A stretch of 64,000 nt of DNA from Alteromonas antoniana (GTDB taxonomy: Bacteria; Pseudomonadota; Gammaproteobacteria; Enterobacterales; Alteromonadaceae): positions 124,001 to 188,000 of the forward strand of contig NZ_JAESDH010000002.1 of assembly GCF_019249295.1 (NCBI RefSeq), in the 5' to 3' direction. The translations under genes and the position numbers were made by a program. The first letter of the stretch is position 1. Each line of letters starts with the position of its first letter. This document shows, one piece after another, positions 36,428-45,151 of the stretch. The notes beneath the pieces were generated by a model that was not told where the DNA came from, did no database searches, and was given only the letters and a program-made list of their open reading frames with translations.

Positions 36428-37012
36428 TCAGGCAGGCTGCATGACAGCGGTTACTTTACTGGCGGTATTTCTTAGTCCGCTGAATAAGGCATTCGCGCTG
36501 CGGCAAATTTTTTCACCTTCCTGCACTGAGAGTGTCAATGTATCTACGTAGCGACGATAGGCGGCCCAGTGTTGGCTGCAACCGGACAATGTCTGATAGT
36601 AATGCGTTGGCAGTGAGGCTGGAGCGTTATTTTGCAGCCAGCGATGAATCATTTTCGCGCCCATTGATGAGCCCAGCCAGACGTACCCACACGCGATGAT
36701 GTCAGTGCTCTGACTGGTTATTGTCTGGTCGTTAACAAATGCCGGCGCTGATATCGCGTCTAACATTAACAAATCTGTATCAAGGGCCTCACAGACTGCG
36801 CATGCGTCAAGCATAGTGCTGACTGGGTGCGTCGGAACCTGTTGTGTTGCATGGTGAATCGCGCCATGAAACGAACGTAGCGTCAGCAATACATCCTGAT
36901 AAACCGACACAGAGAAACGGTCTGTCATCAGCGCAGCAAAAGGCATAGTGCTTTCAAGTGCCTCGTGTTGGTGCGCGGTTTCGGTTCTGAGTTGTTGCAG
37001 TACTGACGTCAT
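36428..37012 (-). CDS. bphO: Biliverdin-producing heme oxygenase
   Basis: 194 residues, the size of bacterial heme oxygenases. The N-terminal ETAHQHEALESTMPFAALM contains the heme-ligand His (His14 or His16) in the usual H-x-x-x-E setting. The distal glycine-rich helix appears as ACGYVWLGSSMGAKMIHRWL (the family pattern is Y-x-x-x-G-S-x-x-G). It splits heme to biliverdin IX, CO and iron. It is divergently transcribed from the bacteriophytochrome gene 88 bases away, the classic arrangement for supplying its chromophore. Confidence 0.93.
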   Translation of the reverse strand: MTSVLQQLRTETAHQHEALESTMPFAALMTDRFSVSVYQDVLLTLRSFHGAIHHATQQVPTHPVSTMLDACAVCEALDTDLLMLDAISAPAFVNDQTITSQSTDIIACGYVWLGSSMGAKMIHRWLQNNAPASLPTHYYQTLSGCSQHWAAYRRYVDTLTLSVQEGEKICRSANALFSGLRNTASKVTAVMQPA

Positions 37013-37072
37013 AAAAGCCTGATAAAGATGATCTGTGAACAGGAAAATAATGTAATGTATGGGCTAGCAAAT

Positions 37073-37078
37073 TATAAT
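37073..37078 (+). promoter_or_regulatory. Candidate -10 box in the bphO/bphP divergent promoter region
   Basis: TATAAT in an AT-rich stretch of the 88-base divergent gap, 22 bases before the phytochrome ATG. No good -35 at 17 bases is present, so activation by another factor is possible. Confidence 0.35.
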
Positions 37079-37100
37079 TACAATATCATATGAATTCTGC

Positions 37101-39677
37101 ATGGACGAATTAGACTTTTCCCCCCCCGCCGACCTGACAAATTGTGATCGCGAACCCATTCAACATCTTGGCAAAATTCAAAGCTTCGGCTGCTTCCTGG
37201 CGCTTCAGACCGACTGGATAGTTGCCGTATGCTCAGACAATGCTGAAGATTTTCTGGGGATCGCACCTGAGGAACTGATAGGGCAGGCATTACATCATTG
37301 TATCGATCATCAGACGCTGCATAATCTGCGTACGGCGTTACAGTCGGCAATGATTACCGGACGCAATGAGCGACTCTTTGAACACACCATTGAAGCAACG
37401 CAACGGCGTGTTGATTTCTCCGTTCACCATAACGGCGATTACATCATTGTTGAGATGGAAGTGTGTCATGGGCCGCGCGAGCCTCACGATACCTTTGTAC
37501 GCTCGCTGTTGAGCCAGTTCTACATGGCCAAATCTGGTCAGGAACTCGGAGAGTTGGTTACCCAGCAGCTTCAGCTTATCACAGGCTATGACCGGGTCAT
37601 GCTGTACCGGTTCTTACCGGATGGCGCGGGTGAAGTAGTGGCAGAATCTAAAAATCCGGATTTGTCGCCGTTCCTGGGTCTGCGCTATCCCGCCACGGAT
37701 ATTCCAAAGCAGGCAAGGGCACTGTATCTTAAGAGCCTGCTGCGTTTGATCGGCGATGTCAACGATCCCACCGTTGCACTTATTAATGAGCGACCGGGTT
37801 CGCCGGTCGATATGTCGTTCTCGACGTTGCGTGCAGTATCGCCGATTCATATTGAATATCTCAAAAACATGGGTGTAGAAGCGTCCTTATCGGTGTCAGT
37901 CATTGTCCGCGGCAAATTGTGGGGACTGATTGCCTGTCATCATTACACGCCGAAAGTTCCATCCTATTATCAGCGTACAGAACTGGAGCTGTTTGCAGAG
38001 ATTTTCGCACTCGAAATGGGAGCCCGGGTCTCTGCTGAGCGAGATAAAGAGACCAGCCGAACCCGTGACATCATGACGCAACTGATAGCGACAATGTCTT
38101 CTCAGGGTGTGCTGATAGACATGTTGGAGAATCAGTTTCCTCAGTTGAAAATGTTAATACCGTGCGATGGTGTTACAGCGTTTATCGATGGCCATGCGGT
38201 TGGTGCTGACAGCCGGTTAAATGAAGAAACGTTACTGAGGCTAACGCGCTACCTGAACGCGCAGGCTCCGGGCAAAGTAATTGCGATTAACGCATTAGAC
38301 GAAGCCATTTCTGGCTACGACACCGATGCACAGCGTATTGCGGGCGTGCTGGCAGTACCGATATCAAAAAGCCCCCGTGACTATCTGCTGTTTTTCCGAC
38401 ATGCGCAAACCCAGACGATTAAGTGGGCGGGCAATCCTGAAAAAGCAGTGACACACGGGCCAAACGGCGCAAGATTGTCGCCCAGAGCCAGTTTCGATGT
38501 ATGGATGCAGACCCACAACAATCGTTGTCATGAGTGGAGTGAGCAGAATGTGAGTGACGCAGAATCACTGCGCGTGACACTGCTTGAAATTGTTATCCGC
38601 CATGTGCAGGAACGCGATCATATATTGCAGGAAGCCAGCCGCAAACACGAGGTATTGATCTCGGAACTCAACCACCGTGTGCGAAATATTCTTAATCTGG
38701 TAAATGCCATTATTTTGCAGACTGATCAAAACGAACGCTCTGTTGCTGAGTTTGTTAATGTACTGACTGGCAGGATGGTAGCGCTGGCATCGGCGCATGA
38801 TCAGCTTACCGCGTCAGAATGGAGTAAAGTGAATTTCCGGCACATTCTGGAAACGGAAATCATGGCCTACATTGATCTGGAAAACCATGTCACGCTGTCC
38901 GGGCCTGATGTGGAACTGAAACCGGATGCGGCTACCCCAATTGTGCTTGTGATCCACGAAATGTTTACTAATGCGGCTAAGTACGGGGCGCTGGCAGCGT
39001 CGCTGGAGAAGGGAAAGGTGTCAGTACAGTGGACGTTTGAGGAAGGCCACGGGCTAACGCTCAAGTGGGAAGAAACCGGCGGCCCACCGGTGTCGCCGCC
39101 AAAACGAGAAGGGTTTGGTATGACACTTATCCGGTCCGTTATTCCCCATGAGTTGGGTGGCCGACTGGATATCGATTTTGCACCTGTTGGGGTTAATGCC
39201 TCGATTTTTATTCCTGAACGTTATGTGAGCGCCTATAGCGCGCCGACATCTGAAACGTCAAAAGCGCTTCCGGAAACAAAAGCAACGGAAGCGCCGACAC
39301 TTCCCGAACGCGCGTTGGTAGTAGAAGACAGTCTTGTTATCGCCCTTGATGTTCAGGCAAAGCTAAAACGAATGGGGATTGCACAGGTGGCTGTTGCAGG
39401 CACCATTGAAACGGCGCGGGCGCAAGTACAGACACTGCGACCTGGCCTGGTGGTATTTGACATACATTTAGGTAAGGAAACCACGCTGGGTTTGCTACAG
39501 GAAGTGATAAACAGTCACACGCCCTGTTTAATTGTCAGTGGATACGGTGAGCAACTGAATCTGCCTGCCCGGTTTGATGCGGTTCCGGTAGTTTCAAAGC
39601 CGGTTTCTGAACAGAATCTAACACAGGTCGTATCTACCTTGTTTCCATCGCATGCAGAAAGTAGGAAAACTGAATGA
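37101..39677 (+). CDS. Bacteriophytochrome hybrid HWE histidine kinase with C-terminal receiver
   Basis: 858 residues. PAS region with biliverdin-binding Cys15 in DLTNCDREPIQHLGKIQSFG; GAF with MLYRFLPDGAGEVVAESKNP and the PATDIPKQARALYLKS chromophore pocket (usually PASDIP); PHY region around LWGLIACHHYTPKVP to YLLFFRHAQTQTIKWAG. HWE kinase phospho-acceptor His525 in LISELNHRVRNILNLVNAI, N-box VIHEMFTNAAKYGAL, and GFGMTLIRSVIPHELGG. C-terminal receiver (ALVVEDSLVIALDVQAKL) with Asp787 in LVVFDIHLGKE. It senses red/far-red light and phosphorylates itself. Stop and next start overlap (ATGA), so it feeds the adjacent response regulator. Confidence 0.95.
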   Translation: MDELDFSPPADLTNCDREPIQHLGKIQSFGCFLALQTDWIVAVCSDNAEDFLGIAPEELIGQALHHCIDHQTLHNLRTALQSAMITGRNERLFEHTIEATQRRVDFSVHHNGDYIIVEMEVCHGPREPHDTFVRSLLSQFYMAKSGQELGELVTQQLQLITGYDRVMLYRFLPDGAGEVVAESKNPDLSPFLGLRYPATDIPKQARALYLKSLLRLIGDVNDPTVALINERPGSPVDMSFSTLRAVSPIHIEYLKNMGVEASLSVSVIVRGKLWGLIACHHYTPKVPSYYQRTELELFAEIFALEMGARVSAERDKETSRTRDIMTQLIATMSSQGVLIDMLENQFPQLKMLIPCDGVTAFIDGHAVGADSRLNEETLLRLTRYLNAQAPGKVIAINALDEAISGYDTDAQRIAGVLAVPISKSPRDYLLFFRHAQTQTIKWAGNPEKAVTHGPNGARLSPRASFDVWMQTHNNRCHEWSEQNVSDAESLRVTLLEIVIRHVQERDHILQEASRKHEVLISELNHRVRNILNLVNAIILQTDQNERSVAEFVNVLTGRMVALASAHDQLTASEWSKVNFRHILETEIMAYIDLENHVTLSGPDVELKPDAATPIVLVIHEMFTNAAKYGALAASLEKGKVSVQWTFEEGHGLTLKWEETGGPPVSPPKREGFGMTLIRSVIPHELGGRLDIDFAPVGVNASIFIPERYVSAYSAPTSETSKALPETKATEAPTLPERALVVEDSLVIALDVQAKLKRMGIAQVAVAGTIETARAQVQTLRPGLVVFDIHLGKETTLGLLQEVINSHTPCLIVSGYGEQLNLPARFDAVPVVSKPVSEQNLTQVVSTLFPSHAESRKTE

Positions 39678-42076
39678 GCTTACTAGCAGGAAAGCGCGTC
39701 GTAATTGTAGAAGACACTACGATCGCGGCGACATACCTCGCCCGGGAAATAACCAATATGGGAGCCGAGGTGGTTGGCCTGGCGCGTTCTGAGGAACAGG
39801 CATTGTCTCTGGTTGAGAAGGGTAACCCGGCACTCATATTGATGGATATTAATTTGTCTGACGGTGGCAGCGGTATTGAGGCCGCCAAAACAATTTTAAG
39901 TACGCGTAATATTCCGATTGTCTATACCACGTCGTACTCCGATGATGCCACGCTGACCCGTGCATTAGAAACCAGTCCTTACGGATATATTGTTAAGCCA
40001 TTTGATACAAAAATGATCAAAACTGCCTGTGAAACAGCCCTTCACCGGTTTGCACTGGAGCTTCAGGTGACGGAATCGGAAAAGCGTTTCCGGGTTGCAT
40101 CTGAGGCGGCACAGTTTGGTGTGGTGGCGTTAACAGAAAGCGGTAAAGCCTTTGATTTTCAGGGCGCGAGTAGTTTGAAAAACCGGCTTGGCGCCGGCAC
40201 CAGCATGCCGGTAAATGAATTTATGGCGCTGTTTCCGGAAGCCGAGCGTGACAACATTGCTGACTGCATACAGCGCGGCGACACGGTTCGTAAAACGATA
40301 AAAGTAGACGGGGAGTCGCTCGGGGAAGAAGCGCTCTGGCTGGACGTCGTGTTCAGTGACGTGAGCATAGATAACGAACAGATTAAAATTGGTGCGGTAA
40401 TTGATGTTACTGAACGTCAGCGCAAGTTACGCAAACTTAAACTGTCTACCACCATTCTTGATCAGCTTGCAGAAGGCGTCGCGGTACTGGATAAACATGG
40501 CATTATACGCGACGTCAATAAAGCGCTTTGCCGGTTGTTCGGGGTCGGCGCGCAAGCATTGGTGGGTGCCTGTTTATCTGAGTTCGGTATCCGACGTGAT
40601 GAGCTTATGGAATCTGCGGCCAATGGCCCTTGCGGCGTGGCGAGCCGACAGAAGCGCACGTTGTTAACTGCCCATGGTGAAGCGTTTCCGGCACTGGTCA
40701 CACTATCCGAACTGGAAGAGCTTCATGGCGATCTGCGGTTCGTCATGACGGTATCCGATATCTCTGAGCTCACCCATGCTGAGAAACGTCTGGAGTCGCT
40801 TGCCTATACGGATCAACTCACTGGCGCTGGCAACCGGAACTATCTTAAGCTGGCGCTGAATGAGAGCATGGAAGCGGACACGTTGAAGGCACTTATCTTC
40901 ATTGATATCGACGGCTTTAAGCTGGTAAACGACACGTATGGCCATGATGTAGGTGATCAGCTGCTGGCAAAATGTGCAGAGGGTTTTCAGTCTGAGTTAG
41001 ATGCGAACGATGTATTTATCCGTCATGGAGGCGATGAATTTGTCATTCTGGTACAAAGCGACACTGACGTGACCAGCCTTAATAAACGGTTGCTAAAAAC
41101 GCTGGATACCCCCATGATTTCTGACAGTGCCGTACTGAAAATGAGTGCCAGTATCGGCACCGTAGAATACGAGCAAAAGCAGGACGTGAACGAGTTGCTC
41201 AAGCAGGCAGATATTGCCATGTACGAAGCCAAGAAGCGCGGTAAAAACCAGGCTGTCGCTTATTCAAAAGAGCAAAATGAGGCAATTGAGTATCGCTTGT
41301 ATGTAGAGCAGGGCTTATACAACGCGTTGCTGAATAAAGAGCTCCATGCGACGTTTCAGCCGATTGTCGATACCGAGCAAAAGGTTGTGGCACTGGAGGC
41401 GCTCTGCCGCTGGCATAGTCAGGATATTGGCGATATTAACCCCGCGTCTTTTATTCCGGTAGCCGAAGAAACCGGGTTAATCAATGCGTTGGGCCTGAAG
41501 ATGCTGCGTGAAGTCTGTATCGCCCACTCTCTGCTACGGGAAAGCGGTTTTGGCCATATCAAACTGCACGTAAATGTATCCATTTTGCAGCTTAACTCTT
41601 CTGAACTGGTGAAAGAATTTCTGGATTATCTGGCTGACTTTTCTGTTTCTACGGATGATATCGTACTGGAAGTGACAGAGTCTGCTATGCATGACTTCAC
41701 CACGCGAAGTGTACTGAAGACCTTATCAGAAGCGGGCTTTGGCATTGCTATTGATGACTTCGGTGCCGGCTATGCGTCGGTGTCCGAGCTGGTACAATCC
41801 TTTACCACTGTGGTGAAGCTGGATAAAAGCCTTGCCCCCAGTCAGGATCACAATAGCCAGCAAAATATTATCGCGGAATCGCTTGTGCAGCTGTGCCGCA
41901 AACTCGGTAAGAAGGTCCTGTTTGAAGGCATTGAAAGCAAAGCGCAGTCTGACTTTGCTACTCAGGCCGGATGCCACTACATGCAAGGCTTTCTGTTTGC
42001 CAGGCCGATGTCAATAATGGAAGTTATCAATATGCTTCGCGACGCCAAGCCTGAGGCAGTACCCGCCGGTAAATAG
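39674..42076 (+). CDS. Response regulator with PAS, GGDEF and EAL domains
   Basis: 800 residues. Receiver at 1-125 with phospho-acceptor Asp58 in LILMDINLSDGGSG; two PAS-like segments (about 135-250 and 260-375); diguanylate cyclase domain with intact GGDEF at 452-456 (FIRHGGDEFVILV) after DQLTGAGNRNYLKLAL; phosphodiesterase domain with EAL at 575-577 (VALEALCRWH), DDFGAGYASVSEL and KLDKSLAP, the metal/catalytic residues. Both catalytic motifs are complete, so it could make and break c-di-GMP with phosphorylation selecting the output. Translationally coupled to the phytochrome kinase. Confidence 0.94.
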   Translation: MSLLAGKRVVIVEDTTIAATYLAREITNMGAEVVGLARSEEQALSLVEKGNPALILMDINLSDGGSGIEAAKTILSTRNIPIVYTTSYSDDATLTRALETSPYGYIVKPFDTKMIKTACETALHRFALELQVTESEKRFRVASEAAQFGVVALTESGKAFDFQGASSLKNRLGAGTSMPVNEFMALFPEAERDNIADCIQRGDTVRKTIKVDGESLGEEALWLDVVFSDVSIDNEQIKIGAVIDVTERQRKLRKLKLSTTILDQLAEGVAVLDKHGIIRDVNKALCRLFGVGAQALVGACLSEFGIRRDELMESAANGPCGVASRQKRTLLTAHGEAFPALVTLSELEELHGDLRFVMTVSDISELTHAEKRLESLAYTDQLTGAGNRNYLKLALNESMEADTLKALIFIDIDGFKLVNDTYGHDVGDQLLAKCAEGFQSELDANDVFIRHGGDEFVILVQSDTDVTSLNKRLLKTLDTPMISDSAVLKMSASIGTVEYEQKQDVNELLKQADIAMYEAKKRGKNQAVAYSKEQNEAIEYRLYVEQGLYNALLNKELHATFQPIVDTEQKVVALEALCRWHSQDIGDINPASFIPVAEETGLINALGLKMLREVCIAHSLLRESGFGHIKLHVNVSILQLNSSELVKEFLDYLADFSVSTDDIVLEVTESAMHDFTTRSVLKTLSEAGFGIAIDDFGAGYASVSELVQSFTTVVKLDKSLAPSQDHNSQQNIIAESLVQLCRKLGKKVLFEGIESKAQSDFATQAGCHYMQGFLFARPMSIMEVINMLRDAKPEAVPAGK

Positions 42077-42084
42077 TCAGTAAA

Positions 42085-42121
42085 GCCCGTCCTTGCATAC
42101 CATAACGGCGCAGGGGCGGGC
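42085..42121 (+). terminator. Weak hairpin after the GGDEF-EAL gene
   Basis: Imperfect stem GCCCGTCCTTGC / GCAGGGGCGGGC with a 13-base loop, followed by ATTTCG. No T-run, so termination is uncertain. Confidence 0.35.
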
Positions 42122-42322
42122 ATTTCGGGTAACAGGACATTACGGGTTTACCGGAGAACGAGTCTTTGCGGTATGCTTACCGTAATTCCATCGCGTCGCG
42201 AATAGACGTGGGTTGCATCACTGATAAGTAGTAACAGTAAGCATGTGGCATGCTGTTTTTCTGAGCCTGTGCAGGCATGAATATGTCAGCGTGACAGGCG
42301 TATCAGAACTCTGATGTCATCC

Positions 42323-42763
42323 TCAGTCGCGATGCTGCGCGACAAACTGCGACGGCGTAAGTGCAGCGTCGTTCAATACCGGTACGGCAAAATCTTTGGG
42401 ACAGTCCATCTCTTCCAGCAACGTGTGCACCAGATGTGACTCTGGGGTCGCAATAGCGATTTCGCAAAACAACTTTGAAATCTGTGCACAAATTACGACG
42501 CAGGCAGAGTCTTGCAGCAGATCGTTGATATCCGCGACCATACTTTTGGCTGCGTGAGGCAACATGTTATGACGATCCTTCTGATTAAATATCCGTGCAG
42601 AGTCCGTCCACGGAAAGGTCACGTTCACCACGTGATAGCTGTCATCCGGCATGCGGTTTTCCATCAGCCACATGGTAAACTGACGAAAGTTTATGCTGAT
42701 GAGGTCCCGGTAATGAAACGGTAACGGATCAGACTCAGAAATTATCGGTAGCGACAGTTTCAT
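42323..42763 (-). CDS. Uncharacterised protein, 146 residues
   Basis: No family recognised. The protein starts MKLSLPIISESDPLPFHYRD and contains FPWTDSARIFNQKDRHNM, HAAKSMVADINDLLQDSACV and FAVPVLNDAALTPSQFVAQH. No signal peptide or membrane segment, so likely cytoplasmic. It follows the 283-residue protein after 24 bases on the same strand and is probably co-expressed with it. Both are convergent with the light-signalling genes. Confidence 0.6.
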   Translation of the reverse strand: MKLSLPIISESDPLPFHYRDLISINFRQFTMWLMENRMPDDSYHVVNVTFPWTDSARIFNQKDRHNMLPHAAKSMVADINDLLQDSACVVICAQISKLFCEIAIATPESHLVHTLLEEMDCPKDFAVPVLNDAALTPSQFVAQHRD

Positions 42764-42787
42764 TTTACTGACCTCTTTATGGCCTTC

Positions 42788-43639
42788 CTATACATATTCC
42801 CTTTCCATGTTGTGATTGTTTGCGTACATCGAAATAGGAAACTTGTCATAAATCTTATTTTTAAGCGCACTGGTCATATGCACAACGAACAGATTGTTGT
42901 GCTCTTTTCCATGTTCAGCGACAAACACGTTAATAAATTCTGAGATCAACTGGTTTGATTCGTCAGTCGCAATTTTCACCAGGTCCATCGCGTAATCATG
43001 AAGTCGGTTCACAGATTCATTGAATTCAGAGAGAACATCAATCAGGTTGATTTGCTCTTCAACTTCTTCAAATACCGACACTCTGAATTCAGCGGGGCCA
43101 CCGATATAATCTTTCTCTACCAGCGCTTTGAGCGAATACCGGCGAAATATGTCACCGTTTTCGTCTTCTTCCGCCAGACTTTCAAGCATTAGCGTATGAA
43201 TGCTGATGCCGTATTGCGATACATAATCGTACAGGCTGTCAACAAACCGGTACGCAAAAGAAAGCCGGTATTCCTTTTCCATTTGCCGCGTCAATGCCTC
43301 AGTGAGATCTCGTTCCTGTGGCACGCAGGCCTGAACATGTCGCTTTAACTGGCTGGTAAAAATGCGGGCACTTAACACATAATTATTCACACAGGCATTA
43401 AGATGAGGTTTAGCGGTTTCCAGCGCTTCCGATCCGGCCTGGTCTACATAAAGCCGGCCGAGACGGGACATGGCGTCAAGCACCATCTGTAAATTTGCAT
43501 TTACCAAGCGAAACTTATGTGTGATGGCGTAGGCAGAGGAGAGCCGTTTCCGCACGCGTTTCAGCTCTTTGAACTGATCTTCATCCAGTGACAGCACGTT
43601 GTCATCAAGACGCGACGTTATAAAATATTCTGATTGCAT
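42788..43639 (-). CDS. Uncharacterised helical protein, 283 residues
   Basis: No family recognised. Largely alpha-helical and charged: MQSEYFITSRLDDNVLSLDE, FKELKRVRKRLSSAYAITHK, VFEEVEEQINLIDVLSEFNE and MTSALKNKIYDKFPISMYAN. No membrane segment or signal. The gene is monocistronic with, or leads, the 146-residue protein gene. The AT-rich stretch 43640-43825 is its probable promoter, shared with the divergent DUF2750 gene. Confidence 0.6.
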   Translation of the reverse strand: MQSEYFITSRLDDNVLSLDEDQFKELKRVRKRLSSAYAITHKFRLVNANLQMVLDAMSRLGRLYVDQAGSEALETAKPHLNACVNNYVLSARIFTSQLKRHVQACVPQERDLTEALTRQMEKEYRLSFAYRFVDSLYDYVSQYGISIHTLMLESLAEEDENGDIFRRYSLKALVEKDYIGGPAEFRVSVFEEVEEQINLIDVLSEFNESVNRLHDYAMDLVKIATDESNQLISEFINVFVAEHGKEHNNLFVVHMTSALKNKIYDKFPISMYANNHNMEREYV

Positions 43640-43825
43640 CCAGCCTGGCGCTTTAGTGGTGAATTATGCAAAAGGCTACCACGGTTGCGCTTGCTATTTA
43701 AATTAAAAATGTCTTGTTGATTAGTATTTTAAACCACCTATGCTGACTACTGCGTAATGGTAAATGGCTTTTTGCTGCCCAGTGCGCAGCTGATATACTC
43801 ACAGAATGAAAATTAGCATTTTGGA

Positions 43826-44230
43826 TTGAACGTGTTTCCTGCAACTGTAACCGAAAAACTGCCCGCCGCCATTGTTAAACAGGTATTCTCACTATCCGCA
43901 GATGACCGCCAGACGCTGTTTCTGGACTACGTTGAAAAAGCACAAGCCGTGTGGCTGCTTAAAGGCAATGACGGGTTTGTCATGATGGCCGGAGAAGAGG
44001 GTGAACGGCTGCCGGTATGGCCGCATTTCGATTTGGCTTCAGCATGGAATGGAGAAACTGAGGCAAACACCGAGGCTGTGAGTATTTCACTTTCACAGTT
44101 TGTGCAGGACTGGTTACCCGGTCTTGGTAAAAATCAGATTGAGCTGGTGCTGTGCCCAAGCCGGATAGAAAAAGAAGATCCCGTTCTCAGCGCCGAAGAG
44201 CTGCTGGCGTCACTTCAGGATGAGGAGTAG
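43826..44230 (+). CDS. DUF2750 family protein
   Basis: About 134 residues. FSLSADDRQTLFLDYVEKAQ, NDGFVMMAGEEGERLPVWPH and WLPGLGKNQIELVLCPSR fit the DUF2750 pattern. No ATG starts the frame; TTG 43826 or GTG 43832 are the options, neither with a good Shine-Dalgarno. An ATG at 43806 opens a 7-codon mini-ORF whose TGA overlaps the TTG, so re-initiation is possible. Followed after 3 bases by the SufE-type gene. Cytoplasmic; function unknown. Confidence 0.75.
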   Translation: MNVFPATVTEKLPAAIVKQVFSLSADDRQTLFLDYVEKAQAVWLLKGNDGFVMMAGEEGERLPVWPHFDLASAWNGETEANTEAVSISLSQFVQDWLPGLGKNQIELVLCPSRIEKEDPVLSAEELLASLQDEE

Positions 44231-44233
44231 CGG

Positions 44234-44641
44234 GTGACCGACGAGGCGCAACTTTTGTTGCCGCTGGCGGCCCGGGTAGCCGCTGCATCAGGCTGGGACA
44301 ACGCGACCAGAGCCATTATGCTGGCGGGCAAAGCTTTGCCTGAACTGCCGCCAGAGATGCGTGACCCGCAGACCTACATCAGCGGCTGCGAGTCTGATGT
44401 CTGGGTTGCTGTTATTGAGCTGGATGGACGTAAAGTCATTGCCGGCTGGTCTCCCAGCAAAATTATCCGCGGCGTTTTGAGTATCATACTGGAGAAAGCG
44501 AATACACTGGATCCCTCAGCACGGGCAAAGTTTGATTTTGACCGCTATCTTACTCTGTGTGGTCTGAACAGGTACCTGAGCCAGTCCCGTGGCAATGGGA
44601 TGAAAACGGTCATAAACCGGCTGCCAACATTGCAGTCATGA
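44234..44641 (+). CDS. SufE family sulfur acceptor
   Basis: 135 residues from a GTG start 3 bases after the DUF2750 stop. The catalytic Cys lies in TYISGCESDVWVAVIE, the invariant GC-x-S-x-VW motif; WSPSKIIRGVLSIIL and GLNRYLSQSRGNGMKTVI complete the fold. SufE/CsdE proteins accept persulfide sulfur from a cysteine desulfurase and pass it on. No desulfurase (sufS/csdA) is in the window, so this could be CsdE- or SufE-like. Confidence 0.9.
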   Translation: MTDEAQLLLPLAARVAAASGWDNATRAIMLAGKALPELPPEMRDPQTYISGCESDVWVAVIELDGRKVIAGWSPSKIIRGVLSIILEKANTLDPSARAKFDFDRYLTLCGLNRYLSQSRGNGMKTVINRLPTLQS

Positions 44642-44660
44642 AAGCCGTGTCCCTGAGGAA

Positions 44661-45086
44661 TCAGATTATCCCGCCGTCTGGCAGATTCTGATACACCTCC
44701 TGCGCGCAGTGAATGTCCGCAGATGCAATATCACATCGTAACGGGATAAACGTCACCATCAGGCTTACCGTCGCGTCATTGCTGTCATAATTCATGATGC
44801 AGGCGTGCGTGTAGAGCGTGCCGGTCCATTCTGCTGTTAACGTATGAGTGTGGCTGATGAACGCATCGATTGCGGGCCGCAGGTCCCGTCGCGCGTGTTC
44901 TGATATTCGTGAGATAACCGCCAAACCTTTGTTATCGCTATCGTCCACGCCGGCTTCCCGTTCTGCCTGTATGAGGCTGACCGCTTCCCCCATGCCCTGG
45001 CAGATGGCGATACGGTCAATGCGTTGTTGCGCATATCCTGAGAACGATAGCACGCTCAATAATACGATACACAGTTGCCATTTCAT
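44661..45086 (-). CDS. Exported protein of unknown function
   Basis: 141 residues with a signal peptide (MKWQLCIVLLSVLSFSGYAQ). The mature part contains four cysteines (AICQGMG, HACIMNY, LRCDIAS, HCAQEV), compatible with two periplasmic disulfides. No family recognised. It is convergent with the sufE-type gene and lies downstream of the glycosyltransferase on the same strand. Confidence 0.6.
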   Translation of the reverse strand: MKWQLCIVLLSVLSFSGYAQQRIDRIAICQGMGEAVSLIQAEREAGVDDSDNKGLAVISRISEHARRDLRPAIDAFISHTHTLTAEWTGTLYTHACIMNYDSNDATVSLMVTFIPLRCDIASADIHCAQEVYQNLPDGGII

Positions 45087-45151
45087 CAGTAATACCTCTT
45101 GGAGCGCGGTAGTAAATGGTAACCTTTATAACCAGAACGGCCGGGCCTGGT

